Shown piece by piece: positions 45,731-55,876 of a stretch of 64,000 bases of DNA. The notes under the pieces were generated by a model. The model ran no database searches. It worked only from the letters and a program-made list of their open reading frames with translations, and was not told the origin of the DNA. Source of the DNA: Puniceicoccus vermicola (GTDB taxonomy: Bacteria > Verrucomicrobiota > Verrucomicrobiia > Opitutales > Puniceicoccaceae); contig NZ_JACHVA010000118.1 of assembly GCF_014230055.1 (NCBI RefSeq), positions 1 through 64,000 of the forward strand. The letters are read 5' to 3'. Both the position numbers and the translations under genes were made by a program. How positions within the stretch are numbered: position 1 is the stretch's first letter; each line of letters starts with the position of its first letter.

Positions 45731-47005
45731 TTAGACCGGCAGCTTCAAGACATCCGACCCGAAACGGCTGGCGAGGAACTCGGGCAGTCGCACCGACGAT
45801 TCCCCGTCGAAACCATTTTCCAAAAGAGCGGCGAGGACGCGGGGGATCGCCAAGGAGGAACCGTTCAAAGTATGAACGAACTCTGGCTTGGCTCCTTCTT
45901 CACGACGGAAACGAATATTGGCCCGGCGAGCTTGGAAGTCGGTGAAATTACTGCAACTCGAGACCTCGAGCCAACGCTTTTGCCCAGCTGCAAAGACCTC
46001 CAAATCGAATTGGCGGAAGTGCGGGAAGCCCATGTCTCCACTGCAGATTTCCAACACTCGGTACGGAAGGTCGAGAGCTTGGAGAATGGCCTCCGCGTCG
46101 CCGAGCAACTCGAGATGAGCGGCCTCACTGTCCTCGGGTTTCTCCCATCGCACGATCTCGACCTTGTCGAACTGGTGAAGACGGTTGAGCCCGCGGACGT
46201 CAGCGCCCCAGCTTCCCGCCTCCCGGCGAAAACAAGGGGTGTAAGCCGAATGCTTAAGGGGAAGATCGGCCGAACCGATAATCTCGTTGCGATAGAAATT
46301 CGTGACCGGAACCTCTGCCGTCGGGATGAGGTAGAGCTCCTCTTCGCGGCAGGAATACATCTGTCCCTCTTTATCCGGCAGCTGCCCCGTTGCCCGGGCA
46401 CTGTCGGCATTGACCACCAAGGGAGCGGCAATTTCGGAATACCCGCGGGATGCATTGTGATCCAGGAAAGCGCCGATCAACACCCGAACAAACCGAGCCA
46501 GATCGCCCCGATAGAACGGAAAACCCGCTCCGGAAACTTTGGTCCCGCGCTCGAAATCTAGGAGTTTGTCGATCCCTGGAAGGTCAAAGTGAGCCTTCGC
46601 CGTGGCATAGGAATCGAGATCATGAGCACTCCGCCGGATTTCGACGTTGTCCGCGTCTCCCCGACCATCGGGAGATTCATCCGACGGCGCATTCGGGAGC
46701 TTCATAAAAGCATTCTTAAAGGCTTCGTCCGCTTCCTTGGCCGAGGCTTCGAGAGACTTGGTCTCGGCGGAGAGCTTTTTCATCTCTCCGACTTTCGCCA
46801 TAAATTCTTCGGAGCCCTTTTTCAAGGCCGCCATTTCCTTGTTGGCAGCATTCTGATTCGCCCGTGCCGCTTCGGCATCGGTTACCGCCCGGCGTCTCGA
46901 TTCGTCGAGGCGCAGCACCTCATCAAGGTCCGCAGAAAATTTCTTACGGCCCAGGCGTCCACGAAACCACTCGGGGTTTTCTCTCAGCTTTTGAATGTCG
47001 AGCAT
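45731..47005 (-). CDS. serS: Seryl-tRNA synthetase
   Basis: A 424-aa class II synthetase. The N-terminal coiled-coil arm (residues ~30-100) binds tRNA-Ser. Class II motif 2 is TPCFRREAGSWGADVRGLNRLHQFDKVE-like (positions ~262-290) and motif 3 is near NGSSLAIPRVLAALLE. It charges tRNA-Ser and, through SelA, tRNA-Sec. Length and start MLDIQKLRENPE are canonical. Confidence 0.98.
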   Translation of the reverse strand: MLDIQKLRENPEWFRGRLGRKKFSADLDEVLRLDESRRRAVTDAEAARANQNAANKEMAALKKGSEEFMAKVGEMKKLSAETKSLEASAKEADEAFKNAFMKLPNAPSDESPDGRGDADNVEIRRSAHDLDSYATAKAHFDLPGIDKLLDFERGTKVSGAGFPFYRGDLARFVRVLIGAFLDHNASRGYSEIAAPLVVNADSARATGQLPDKEGQMYSCREEELYLIPTAEVPVTNFYRNEIIGSADLPLKHSAYTPCFRREAGSWGADVRGLNRLHQFDKVEIVRWEKPEDSEAAHLELLGDAEAILQALDLPYRVLEICSGDMGFPHFRQFDLEVFAAGQKRWLEVSSCSNFTDFQARRANIRFRREEGAKPEFVHTLNGSSLAIPRVLAALLENGFDGESSVRLPEFLASRFGSDVLKLPV

Positions 47006-47191
47006 CCCTCAATCTCTAGCAGCCGAACCGCCTTGGGCAACCGGTATTTTCAGGAATTGTCGGTGGGGACTCGGATCAACGGGAAATTGCCCCACCTTGA
47101 CGGCGCATTCGGGTTGGTGAGGAGCTTGATCGGCGATCACACCTCCGCCTACCCGAGTCTCCGTTATCTCGCTTCGGCCCAAGTACCCGCG

Positions 47192-48112
47192 CTACTGAGA
47201 TTCTTGGACATCGGAGATTCCTTTCTCCAACAGATGTTCGCGGGTAGCCGGTTCCAGGTGAACGAGGGCTCGAATCACCTCCGGATGGGTGCGAAGAATT
47301 TCATCTTTCACCTCTTTGGCAATTTGATGCCCTTCCTCGACCGAAATATGGGGGTCCACCTGCAGATGGAGATCGATCTCATAAAAATCCCCGATCTTCC
47401 GGGCCCGAAAATCGTGATAAGCTCGCGCCCCTTCAATCGGAAGAATGTGCTCACGAAGATCTTCGACGATCTCTCGCTTCGGGGCCGCATCGAGAAGATC
47501 ATTTCCGGCACGGGCACAGATCCGGAAGGCTTCGCGGATCAACCACACGCCGAGAACCAAGGAAAGAAGCGGATCGAGAAAAGACCAGCCAGGGCCACCG
47601 ATCCAAATACCGACCAGTGCCACACAAACCGCCAATGAGGAAAAACTGTCCGTTCGATGATGCCAGGCATTGGCCATCAAGAGGTCGGACTGCATCTTGA
47701 CCGCGACCGCACGGGTCCACCAATACATACATTCCTTGGCGAGGAGAGAAAAGCCCGCGACCCAAACTGCACCGCTTCCCGGGGTGGTCCACTCATCCCT
47801 CTGAAAATCCATCACCGCCGCGATCACCAGTCCCACGGAAAGGGCAAAAAGGAGGATTCCGATAAAGAGCTGGGCGAAACTCGCAAATTTGTGGTGACCG
47901 TAAGGATGATTTTCATCCTCGGGGATCCCGGCTACGGCCAGACCAAAAAAAACAGCCAGATCGGATACGAGATCCGTCAGGCTGTGTAATCCATCCGCCA
48001 GCAAGGCACTCGAGTGGAACCAGAGTCCAGCTCCGAGCTTGGCACTACCGAGTACGAGGTTCAGCGCGAAGCTGACCGCCGTGACCCGATACCCTTGCTT
48101 GTCCTCGCGCAT
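47192..48112 (-). CDS. Cation diffusion facilitator (CDF) family metal transporter
   Basis: A 306-aa protein with six transmembrane helices and the CDF metal-site signatures DGLHSLTDLVSD and HHRTDSFSSLAV (HxxxD type, as in zinc transporters). A cytoplasmic C-terminal domain follows (DLLDAAPKREIVEDLREH). The middle loop is His-poor (DENHPYGHHKF). It probably exports Zn(II) or a similar divalent ion. It stands alone between serS and rpsP, and the 186-nt gap to serS shows no other gene. Confidence 0.92.
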   Translation of the reverse strand: MREDKQGYRVTAVSFALNLVLGSAKLGAGLWFHSSALLADGLHSLTDLVSDLAVFFGLAVAGIPEDENHPYGHHKFASFAQLFIGILLFALSVGLVIAAVMDFQRDEWTTPGSGAVWVAGFSLLAKECMYWWTRAVAVKMQSDLLMANAWHHRTDSFSSLAVCVALVGIWIGGPGWSFLDPLLSLVLGVWLIREAFRICARAGNDLLDAAPKREIVEDLREHILPIEGARAYHDFRARKIGDFYEIDLHLQVDPHISVEEGHQIAKEVKDEILRTHPEVIRALVHLEPATREHLLEKGISDVQESQ

Positions 48113-48205
48113 GACTAATCACCAGACAAGGTGACAACCGCAGCGTGAGGTGGCGACTTGATTTCGAGAAGTACCCGGAAATAGTCCGGACACCTCCCGA
48201 CTCAA

Positions 48206-48508
48206 TTAGCTCTCTTGGGCAGGAGCTTCCTCGCCAGCAGGAGCTGCAGCAGCTTCGGGAGCCGCTTTGCGAGCGCGACGAATCAAGCTGCGAACCGTGT
48301 CGGTTGGCTTGGCGCCGTGTTCCTGCCAGTAGTCGACTCGATCGAGATCGAGCTTCCACTGCTTTTCCTCAGTCTTGTTTTGAGGGTCGTAGGTGCCGAG
48401 CAATTCAACATACCGGCCGTCACGACGGGCGGTGTTCTCTGCAACGACTACCCGATAGAACGGGTTGTGACGGTTGCCGTGTCTTTGGAGTCTGATCTTA
48501 AGAGCCAT
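48206..48508 (-). CDS. rpsP: 30S ribosomal protein S16
   Basis: A 100-aa protein starting MALKIRLQRHGNRHNPFYRVVVAE, the exact S16 opening, with LLGTYDPQNK following. The C-terminal ~20 residues are an Ala/Glu/Pro-rich extension (AAPEAAAAPAGEEAPAQES). The rimM-trmD-rplS genes that usually follow are absent downstream here. Confidence 0.98.
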   Translation of the reverse strand: MALKIRLQRHGNRHNPFYRVVVAENTARRDGRYVELLGTYDPQNKTEEKQWKLDLDRVDYWQEHGAKPTDTVRSLIRRARKAAPEAAAAPAGEEAPAQES

Positions 48509-48618
48509 TTCTTGAAAAAAGAGTGGAGAAAGTCGAAAACCTTAAAAACTGTCAAGGCTTATCAGAGAAATGAAAAGAATCGCTCGACAGGAGCCATCAT
48601 TCTCTATGGATAAAGTCC

Positions 48619-49719
48619 ATGCTACAAGCTGGAATCGTCGGTCTCCCCAATGTGGGAAAAAGCACACTGTTCAACGCCCTGACGCGCACGCGGAAGGCGG
48701 AGGCTCAGAACTACCCGTTCTGCACCATTGAGCCCAACGTAGGGGTGGTCAACGTTCCGGACGAACGTCTCGAGCCTCTGGCCAAGCTTGAGAACAGCCA
48801 GAAGATCATCCCTGCCGCCATTGAGATGGTCGATATCGCCGGACTCGTCGCCGGGGCCAGCAAAGGAGAAGGCCTTGGAAATCAATTCCTCGCCAACATT
48901 CGCGAGGTCGACGCGATCGTACAGGTGGTTCGCTGTTTTGAAGACGCCGACGTCGTCCACAATATGGGCGAAATCGATCCGGTGCGCGACATTGAGGTCA
49001 TTGAAACCGAGCTCGTACTCGCCGACCTGCAAAGCCTTTCGAGTCAAGAGGTCAAGGTTCAGAAGAAAGCCCGCGGCGGCGACAAGGAAGCGGCCAAGCA
49101 ACTGGCCCTCATCCAGCGCCTCACCCCCCATCTCAACGAGGGCCATGCCGCCTTTACCCTCCCCCTTGAAGAAGGCGAAGACGAGATTCTCCCTCGCCTG
49201 AACCTCCTCTCGGCCATTCCGGTTCTCTACGCCTGCAATGTCTCCGACACCGACCTGGCGGACCCGGATTCCCTGGAAACCGTCCAAGCCGTGCGCAAGC
49301 ATGCCAAGGATCGCGGCGACGCCGGCGTCTGCGTCATCAGTGCCCAAACCGAGTCCGAATTGATCGATTTTTCTCCCGAGGAAGCTAAGGAGTATTTATC
49401 CGAACTCGGCGTCTCCGACTCCGGAGTCAGTGGACTCATCCAAAACACCTACAACCTCCTCGGCCTAGCATCCTACCTGACCGCTGGCCCTCAGGAAGTT
49501 CGCGCGTGGACCTACAGGGTCGGGATGAAAGCCCCACAGTGCGCAGGTGTCATCCACACCGATTTTGAGAAAGGCTTCATCAAGGCCGAGGTCGTTTCCT
49601 TCAATGACCTGATCTCTGCCGGCAGCATCCAAGCCGCCCGGGATGCCGGACGCTACCGCCTCGAGGGAAAAGAGTATCTGGTCGAGGACGGCGACGTCGT
49701 TCACTTCCGCTTCGCCTAG
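48619..49719 (+). CDS. ychF: Ribosome-binding GTPase/ATPase YchF
   Basis: A 366-aa Obg-family P-loop protein. The Walker A motif is [15 protein letters not shown], then [13 protein letters not shown] (YchF switch region), a [20 protein letters not shown] block, and a C-terminal TGS/ubiquitin-like domain ([26 protein letters not shown]). The NKxD-type motif is not plain, in line with ATP use in this family. It is translationally independent; its ATG is 110 nt after the divergent rpsP start. Confidence 0.97.
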   Translation: MLQAGIVGLPNVGKSTLFNALTRTRKAEAQNYPFCTIEPNVGVVNVPDERLEPLAKLENSQKIIPAAIEMVDIAGLVAGASKGEGLGNQFLANIREVDAIVQVVRCFEDADVVHNMGEIDPVRDIEVIETELVLADLQSLSSQEVKVQKKARGGDKEAAKQLALIQRLTPHLNEGHAAFTLPLEEGEDEILPRLNLLSAIPVLYACNVSDTDLADPDSLETVQAVRKHAKDRGDAGVCVISAQTESELIDFSPEEAKEYLSELGVSDSGVSGLIQNTYNLLGLASYLTAGPQEVRAWTYRVGMKAPQCAGVIHTDFEKGFIKAEVVSFNDLISAGSIQAARDAGRYRLEGKEYLVEDGDVVHFRFA

Positions 49720-50068
49720 GATAGACCCGGGCTCTGCGGACTCCCGAGCCAGAGACCTCCATGTCTCTCCGGGAAGGTCGTAAAGGGAATGATTTGGTCT
49801 GCGGCCTGATCCATCGAGATCAGGTCGCCAGATCTCCCCGTGCTCGAGCAGGAGGTTGGTGTACCGTGGCCATCCGATGCCAGTTACTGCGGATCCTCGA
49901 AATCTATGAAAAGATTCCCCGGAGTGACCGAGCATGCTTCGATCCGGTGGCAATTGCTCCGGCCAAAACACACATCATCTTGATTAAAGCATTTTCTGGG
50001 CCTTTTTAACAACAATCTTCCAGAACCGCTTGCAGTCGGGAATCTAATCGGTTAGCAAGGATCATACC
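49720..50068. other. Intergenic region before rpoN with hairpins
   Basis: This is 349 nt with no supported gene. Dyads include GGCTC/GAGCC near 49733-49747, GAGAC/GTCTC near 49753-49768 and CCTGATC/GATCAGG near 49788-49807. Frames here give no coherent product. It should hold the rpoN promoter and leader. Confidence 0.4.
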
Positions 50069-51517
50069 GTGCCCGAACAAGGATTCCAGCAATTACAGAA
50101 GCAGACCCAGTCCCTGGTTCTCGCTCCGCAGCTACGTCAGTCGCTGAAGATTCTTCAGGCACCGGCGATGGAACTGCGTTCCTCGATTCTGGAAGAATTG
50201 CAGATTAATCCTACTCTGGAGGAGCTCCCAATGGAGGGAGTCAGCCTGGACGACACGGGCGAGGCCCCGGATTCCAACGAAAGTGAACCCGACGGGGAGA
50301 TGGACTTTGAAAAAGAGGACTACGAGCTCCTCAACCGGATGGACGAAGACTGGCGCGACGACATCGGCAGCGATTACGCAGTCCGGACTCCGAGCTCCGA
50401 CGAGGAAGAGCGCCGCAAGCACTTCTTCGATTCCTTTGTCGGAGAAGTCTCTCTGCAAGAGCATCTCCTTTCTCAGGCCGATCTTTCCGAAATGGATGCC
50501 TTGGACCGGAAATCCTTGGAATACTTGATCGGCAGCCTCGATCGTGAAGGATTCCTCAATGAGGACGTCGAGAACATCGCCCTCCTCGGAGACCTACCGC
50601 TGAACAAGGTCAAGAAGGCCCGCGAACTCCTCCTGACCTTCGATCCGGTCGGGATCGGTGCCGTTGATCGCCAGGAATGCCTCCTCGTGCAGCTGGAACT
50701 TTCCGGCAAAGAAAAGAGTCTTGCCGCCCGCATTCTGCGGGAGGAATACGCCCTTCTCCTCCGTCGCCGCATCCCCGAGCTTGCCCGCAAATTCGGAGTC
50801 GACGCAGACACCATTCATCGCGCTCTCGGAGAGATTGCCAACCTCGACCCCGCTCCCGGCCGCCGCTTTGCGGAGGATAACAACCGGGTCATCGTACCAG
50901 ACGTAAAGATTTTTAAGGACGAAGAGGAGGAGTGGCACATCATCCTCAACAACGACTACATCCCTCGACTCCGGATCAGCCGGGTCTACAAGGATCTCAT
51001 CGCCCAAGGCAAACTCCCCCGCAAGGAGAAGGAATACCTGCGTGAGAAAATCCGCTCCGGGCGATTCCTGATGAACTCAATCGAGCAACGGCAACAGACC
51101 GTCGAACGCATCGCTTGGCAACTCCTCGAACTGCAAAAACCTTTCTTTGAGGACGGCGTTTCCAAACTGCGACCGCTGACCATGAATCAAGTCGCCGAAA
51201 TCATTGGCGTCCACGAGACCACCGTTTCGCGGGCTATCGCCAATAAATACATCGATACGCCCCATGGGATATTCGAACTCAAGTATTTCTTCACCGCCGG
51301 CTATCTGACCGAGGACGGGCAATCTGTCTCCAACCGGAGTATCAAGGATACCATTCAGCAAATTGTGGAAGGAGAAGACTCTGCCAAACCTTATAGCGAC
51401 CAGGCGATCGTCGAGATCCTAAAGGAAAAGGGATTCAAGATTGCGCGCCGCACCGTCGCTAAATACCGGGACGAACTCGGGATCCTCCCGACCAACCTTC
51501 GCCGCGCCTACCAGTGA
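50069..51517 (+). CDS. rpoN: RNA polymerase sigma-54 factor
   Basis: The product is 482 aa from GTG 50069, with an AAGGA site 7 nt upstream. A Gln-rich region I (QQLQKQTQSLVLAPQLRQSLKILQ) and an acidic region II are followed by the core-binding domain. A HTH (MNQVAEIIGVHETTVSRAIANKYI) lies near residue 380, and the RpoN box is ARRTVAKYRDELGI. All diagnostic regions are present. Its end overlaps the next gene as GTGA. Confidence 0.97.
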   Translation: MPEQGFQQLQKQTQSLVLAPQLRQSLKILQAPAMELRSSILEELQINPTLEELPMEGVSLDDTGEAPDSNESEPDGEMDFEKEDYELLNRMDEDWRDDIGSDYAVRTPSSDEEERRKHFFDSFVGEVSLQEHLLSQADLSEMDALDRKSLEYLIGSLDREGFLNEDVENIALLGDLPLNKVKKARELLLTFDPVGIGAVDRQECLLVQLELSGKEKSLAARILREEYALLLRRRIPELARKFGVDADTIHRALGEIANLDPAPGRRFAEDNNRVIVPDVKIFKDEEEEWHIILNNDYIPRLRISRVYKDLIAQGKLPRKEKEYLREKIRSGRFLMNSIEQRQQTVERIAWQLLELQKPFFEDGVSKLRPLTMNQVAEIIGVHETTVSRAIANKYIDTPHGIFELKYFFTAGYLTEDGQSVSNRSIKDTIQQIVEGEDSAKPYSDQAIVEILKEKGFKIARRTVAKYRDELGILPTNLRRAYQ

Positions 51518-52185
51518 ACCCGGGAGACGGAGATTCGCTTCGCCTCGTCGTCAACGCCGAAGGCCGCCGTGTCGATGCGGCGATTCTTCAGGGGCGAGAA
51601 TGGATCGACTCCGAAACGGTCGAAGGCAATTCCGTCGAAAATCTCGCGCCAGCCCTTCGCGCAATTCTGGCCCGCACAAAGACCAAGCCCGCAGACCTCC
51701 ACACCTGGATTTACAGCGGCGGCCCTGGATCCCTGCTGGGGCTACGCTCCTTGGCGATGCTTCTGGCCACCTGGGAAATTTCGAATCACGCGAATTCAAT
51801 TTCCAAATACCGTTATTCCGGGCTCGTCTGGACGGCCAGGGAGATCCAGCGAACGATTACGGATCAACCCTTTCTCCTCATCAGCCCCTGGCGAACCAAC
51901 GCCTGGAACGTTCTTCGGGTGGAGAACCATCCAGCGACCGAATCCGCCCTCGAAGTGGTCGAAGGCGATCCCGCCGCTGACATCGATCTCCCGGCATATG
52001 TCCTCGGAGAACGACTCCGCGCGATCCCTCCGGCTGGCAGCCAGACCCTATCCCTTCCCAAGATTGAGACACTCGCACATCACATCGGTGAACCGGGCTT
52101 TCTTGTCGAGACGAACACAATCGAACCCCTGCAATCCGGCACCACTGAATACAAAAAGTGGACCCCCACTCTCCCCGCCCAATGA
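51514..52185 (+). CDS. tsaB: TsaB/YeaZ-like protein
   Basis: A 223-aa protein, GTG start overlapping the rpoN stop by 4 nt. It has an actin/ASKHA-like fold with the SGGPGSLLGLRS motif, matching the TsaB GPGSFTGLR loop. TsaB is the scaffold partner of TsaD in t6A tRNA modification. Sequence support is limited to that motif and the length; divergence elsewhere is high, so this is a probable rather than certain assignment. Confidence 0.65.
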   Translation: MNPGDGDSLRLVVNAEGRRVDAAILQGREWIDSETVEGNSVENLAPALRAILARTKTKPADLHTWIYSGGPGSLLGLRSLAMLLATWEISNHANSISKYRYSGLVWTAREIQRTITDQPFLLISPWRTNAWNVLRVENHPATESALEVVEGDPAADIDLPAYVLGERLRAIPPAGSQTLSLPKIETLAHHIGEPGFLVETNTIEPLQSGTTEYKKWTPTLPAQ

Positions 52186-53321
52186 GCTACAGCAACCAGC
52201 ATCGGTGCTGGGTTGAAATCGACCTCGGTGCCCTCGAACGAAATCTCGGCCGCATTCGCGACAACCTACCGCAAGGCGTCCGCTACGTCGCCGTCGTCAA
52301 GGCCGACGCCTACGGCCACGGCGTCCACCAGACAGCCTCCCGGCTCATGCAGGCTAATGCAGACGCATTTGCCGTCGCCAATGTAGAGGAAGGCGCCCGC
52401 CTCCTCGAAATCGCCCGGGGCTGGCCGATCCTCGTCCTCGGACCGGTTCTTCCCGAGGAGGAAAATGCGCTGATCCAGCTCGGCCTCGTCGCCACCGTCT
52501 CCTCCTGCGAGGAAGCCATCCGGTTCAGCGAATCCGCCGGCAACCTCGGCCAAACGCTCGACGTCCACGTCAAAATCGATACTGGCATGGGTCGACTCGG
52601 AGTCTGGCATGAGGAAGCCACTCGCGTCTTTCAAACAATCGCTTCGTCTGAAAATCTTCGCCTTCGGGGAATTTACACCCACTACTCCGATGCCGTCGAG
52701 TCTCCCGAATTTACTCGCGAGCAAAGAGCACGGTTTGTGCAGGCGGTACGGGCGGCCGGACTCGAAGACAGGAACGACCTCCTCATCCACGCCGACAATA
52801 GCGCGGGCACCGAAGCGTTCGACCGCAACAACCCCTTCAACGCCGTCCGCGTCGGATTGTTGCAATTCGGAGTCACCCAATACCCGTCCTCTGTTTTTCA
52901 CTCGGTTTCCATTGAACCCGTATTCCGGTTTTTTACCCGAGTCGGCCTAATCAAGTCTCTCCCGGCCGGAACTCCGGTCAGTTATGGGCGGACCTATGTC
53001 ACCAAGGAACGCATACGGACCGCCATCTTAACGGCGGGATACGGGGACGGGATCCCAACCGCGGCGAGCAATCGCGGCGAAGTCCTGATCCGCGGTCAAC
53101 GCTGTCCGATTCTCGGCCGCGTGACGATGGACCAGACCGTCGTCGACGTCACGAAAGTTGAAAACCTCGAAGTCGGGGAAAAGGCGGTGATCATCGGCCG
53201 ATCGGAATCGTCCGAAATCACGGTCAGCGAGTTTAGTCGATGGACCGACTCGATTCCTTGGGAGGTTTTCTGCAGCGTGACCAAGCGCGTGCCCCGTCTT
53301 TATTCGACGGCTCGCAAATAA
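52182..53321 (+). CDS. alr: Alanine racemase
   Basis: The product is 379 aa from ATG 52182, ATGA overlap with the preceding gene. The PLP Lys is in VAVVKADAYGHG (residue ~37). The catalytic Tyr lies in the C-terminal barrel block VSYGRTYV. The DQTVVDVT and WEVFCSV blocks are also family features. It makes D-Ala for peptidoglycan. It ends at a small open frame of 28 codons. Confidence 0.97.
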   Translation: MSYSNQHRCWVEIDLGALERNLGRIRDNLPQGVRYVAVVKADAYGHGVHQTASRLMQANADAFAVANVEEGARLLEIARGWPILVLGPVLPEEENALIQLGLVATVSSCEEAIRFSESAGNLGQTLDVHVKIDTGMGRLGVWHEEATRVFQTIASSENLRLRGIYTHYSDAVESPEFTREQRARFVQAVRAAGLEDRNDLLIHADNSAGTEAFDRNNPFNAVRVGLLQFGVTQYPSSVFHSVSIEPVFRFFTRVGLIKSLPAGTPVSYGRTYVTKERIRTAILTAGYGDGIPTAASNRGEVLIRGQRCPILGRVTMDQTVVDVTKVENLEVGEKAVIIGRSESSEITVSEFSRWTDSIPWEVFCSVTKRVPRLYSTARK

Positions 53322-53336
53322 CCCTGGATTAACCCG

Positions 53337-53423
53337 ATGCTTTCGACGACTCCCAGGGATCGGCTCGCCTTGATCGGCCTCGCCCTTCTTTTGGGAGTTA
53401 TCCTTCTGATCAACTTGCTGTAG
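53337..53423 (+). CDS. Tiny single-span peptide (28 aa) after alr
   Basis: A short frame from ATG 53337 to TAG 53423 gives a charged start (STTPRDRL) followed by one hydrophobic helix (LIGLALLLGVILLINLL). It has no ribosome site and no known family. The regular transmembrane composition makes it worth recording; it may be noise. Confidence 0.25.
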   Translation: MLSTTPRDRLALIGLALLLGVILLINLL

Positions 53424-53458
53424 CCCGGTGAGAGACCCTCTTCGCCTCTTTCCTGAAC

Positions 53459-53674
53459 CTACATATCCGAACCGGAAATCGATTCGTCCATTTCCTTGGC
53501 CTCGTAAGAATTCAACTGGCCAGCGGCTTCAAAGTCATTGACCTGTTGCTCCTCATTCTTGCTCAGACCGGAGATACTCGAATCATAATCATCCGATTCC
53601 ATATTATCCTGAAACTGCACGCAACCGACGAGACCGAACAGGAACGCCAAACCAAGAGCCGAAACTATCTTCAT
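53459..53674 (-). CDS. Small lipoprotein (71 aa)
   Basis: A signal peptide with a clear lipobox (FLFGLVGC, lipidated Cys) and a polar, Asp/Ser/Glu-rich tail (YDSSISGLSKNEEQQ). The start MKIVSALG at 53674 is well placed. It has no family I recognise and lies between alr and a divergent DoxX-like gene. Confidence 0.75.
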   Translation of the reverse strand: MKIVSALGLAFLFGLVGCVQFQDNMESDDYDSSISGLSKNEEQQVNDFEAAGQLNSYEAKEMDESISGSDM

Positions 53675-53844
53675 GATGAAGGAGAATGACGATCCCGCGA
53701 ATTAGGACAACTCGTATTTTGACCCTACTCCCGTCCACTGAGACGAACTGCCCCAGTAGCGCGAGCTCCCATGTCTCGACCTCCACACACCCAAAATCCA
53801 CCGATCTCCTATCCCAGAGAAGATGCCGCTCTTTCTGCCGCACA

Positions 53845-54321
53845 ATGAAGCTTGCCCGATCCTCCGGTCCGCCGGATGATTTCAAAATCATGCTCGAAAC
53901 TGCTGCAAAACACTACTCAGCGGGAATTTGGATTGTGAGCTACGTTTTCCAACTGTTAGCCGCCATCATTCTCCTGCAAACCCTCTACTTCAAATTCACC
54001 GGAGCCCCAGAGAGTGTTTACATTTTCACAAAACTGGATGCGGAACCCTGGGGACGCTATCTTTCGGGGACCATGGAACTCTTTGCGGGAATCATGATCC
54101 TGATTCCCAGAACCGTGATCTATGGAGCAATCCTCTCACTCGGAGTAATCTCCGGAGCCCTGGTCGCACACCTAACCGTCCTCGGCATCGTCCTGACCAT
54201 CGACGGTCAATCGGACCACGGCTCACTTTTCGCCCTCGCCGTCACCGTTTTTGTTTCTTCACTCGTGGTCATCTTCCTCCATCGAAAGGAAATTCCGATC
54301 CTCGGGAAGAAGTTTCGCTAA
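53845..54321 (+). CDS. DoxX-like membrane protein
   Basis: The product is 158 aa from ATG 53845 (MKLARSSG) or 143 aa from ATG 53890. It has four transmembrane helices with a DoxX-type pattern: LQTLYFKFTGAPES, then GTMELFAGIMILIPRTVIYGAILSLGVISGALVAHLTVLG. The upstream extension to 53686 is Arg/Thr/Ser-rich and non-coding-looking. DoxX proteins act in terminal-oxidase or thiosulfate pathways, but most are uncharacterised. Confidence 0.8.
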   Translation: MKLARSSGPPDDFKIMLETAAKHYSAGIWIVSYVFQLLAAIILLQTLYFKFTGAPESVYIFTKLDAEPWGRYLSGTMELFAGIMILIPRTVIYGAILSLGVISGALVAHLTVLGIVLTIDGQSDHGSLFALAVTVFVSSLVVIFLHRKEIPILGKKFR

Positions 54322-54348
54322 AGATTCAAGGACGGCAAAAATGCCGAA

Positions 54349-55719
54349 TCAAAGATTTCCAAACTGATCCAAGAACTGACTAATTTCCTCACTCTCGGAC
54401 GGATCGAAATACATTGCCGTGGAAAAAGCTCTCTGGGCGTCTAAGATATTTCCCATCCGGTAGTAGGCGCAGCCTAATCCCCTGTGAGCCTTTGCATAAT
54501 CGGGACGATAGTTGATCGAAGCCTGGTAGTCTGCTACTGCTTTCTCATATTCTCCAATATAGTAGTAACAATCCGCACGTTTTCGCGTCGTTACCCTCAA
54601 CCCATTTTTAAGATCAATTGCCCGCGAATAAGCATCAATGGCTTCTCGGTAATTTCCAAATCCGTAGTGGTTTATCCTTCCGATGAGAGTGGAAATATCT
54701 TCATTGTCCGGATTCAATTCGAAAGCTCGCTCAGCCAATTCAAGCGCCTTTCGGTCTCGATTCGTTTTGTATAGGTATAGACTGTACCGGTAGAGATTCT
54801 GAGATCTCGGATCTTGTTCTGCGGCCATCTTCGCCCACTCTAACGCCTCAGATTGCATTCCCTGCAGCCAATACAATTCTGCCTGAAGTCTCATAGCTAA
54901 GGCCGAATCCGGGTATTCCTTCCGGTATTCTTCGATGATTTGTTGGCAACGCTTTCCTTTTTCGGAGTTTGGATCTTCTACCTCTTCCTCAAAATCAGCT
55001 TCATACCAAGCGCTTTCAATTTGGCCAAATCGAGGGTCGAGACCTGCATACTCTTGGATAAAACTGAAAACCTCCCAAGAAGAACCAAGCCATCTGGGAT
55101 AAAGTGCATAGGCCTTCTTTGCATAGGGTGAAAAATACAAGGGATCAATCGATACAGCTCGATCGAACCAGAGATCCACTCCTTCTCTGTCGGATAAGCC
55201 CATCGAAACTGTGATCATCTCCGAACAGGCAACATAATCCGTCGGATCAATCTTGTAGGCCATCAACAAGCGATCCTTTGCTTTTTGCAAATAGGTTTCA
55301 AACCCATCCCATCCATCATCGGTAACTTGGCTAGCCCAACTGCCACCGCGAAAACGCCACGCCTCTTTTGTTGCCCACTCCCCGTAGAGAGTATAGGGAA
55401 TTGAGGTCTTTGGGTTTGCCGCAATCCAATGCTCTAAAAGTGCTCCCATTTCTCTACGACTGGCCAAGGTAAACACAAATAAATCATAGGCTGAAAAACC
55501 ATCTCGCGTATTCAGCCTCTCCTCTTTGTAGGGAGAAATGATGGCTTGAACCTCTTCGTATTCTTTCTCTCGCATTAATGAGAGAATCCCATCAGTCATC
55601 TCCTGAATCTCAAAAACCGTGATAGGATTCGGTTCGGCAGAACTACCTTCTGCACAGGCAACGAGTAGAGATACAATCGAGGCAACCGCCGCAAATGAGA
55701 GGAGTAGGTAACGATTCAT
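54349..55719 (-). CDS. TPR-repeat lipoprotein
   Basis: The product is 456 aa from ATG 55719 with a lipobox (SLLVAC). Earlier in-frame codons overlap the divergent upstream region. The N-terminal half (~35-230) has a helical domain with HWIAANPKTSIPYTLYGEWATKEAWRFRGG. The C-terminal half is a series of TPR helices (NLYRYSLYLYKTNRDRKALELAERAFELNPDN; GLGCAYYRMGNILDAQRAF). It is likely a surface or periplasmic scaffold protein. Codon use is AT-richer than its neighbours, with many TA-rich codons. Confidence 0.85.
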   Translation of the reverse strand: MNRYLLLSFAAVASIVSLLVACAEGSSAEPNPITVFEIQEMTDGILSLMREKEYEEVQAIISPYKEERLNTRDGFSAYDLFVFTLASRREMGALLEHWIAANPKTSIPYTLYGEWATKEAWRFRGGSWASQVTDDGWDGFETYLQKAKDRLLMAYKIDPTDYVACSEMITVSMGLSDREGVDLWFDRAVSIDPLYFSPYAKKAYALYPRWLGSSWEVFSFIQEYAGLDPRFGQIESAWYEADFEEEVEDPNSEKGKRCQQIIEEYRKEYPDSALAMRLQAELYWLQGMQSEALEWAKMAAEQDPRSQNLYRYSLYLYKTNRDRKALELAERAFELNPDNEDISTLIGRINHYGFGNYREAIDAYSRAIDLKNGLRVTTRKRADCYYYIGEYEKAVADYQASINYRPDYAKAHRGLGCAYYRMGNILDAQRAFSTAMYFDPSESEEISQFLDQFGNL

Positions 55720-55876
55720 TCGATAGCTTTCTATTATTAGAGCAAAGCTAGGACAAGAGAATTTAATTTCGAACTCCGATTGATCCATTTGAATTTGCGA
55801 TAGATATCTTGCTGGAGTTTTCCTCTTGCTGCTTCCCTTATCCTCCTGTGAAACCATTCATCTGCTTACGACTTAA

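Noticed and set aside
47006-47191. Possible tRNA or leader RNA between serS and the CDF gene
   Set aside because: No acceptor-stem pairing, anticodon arm or T-box motif could be found by eye.
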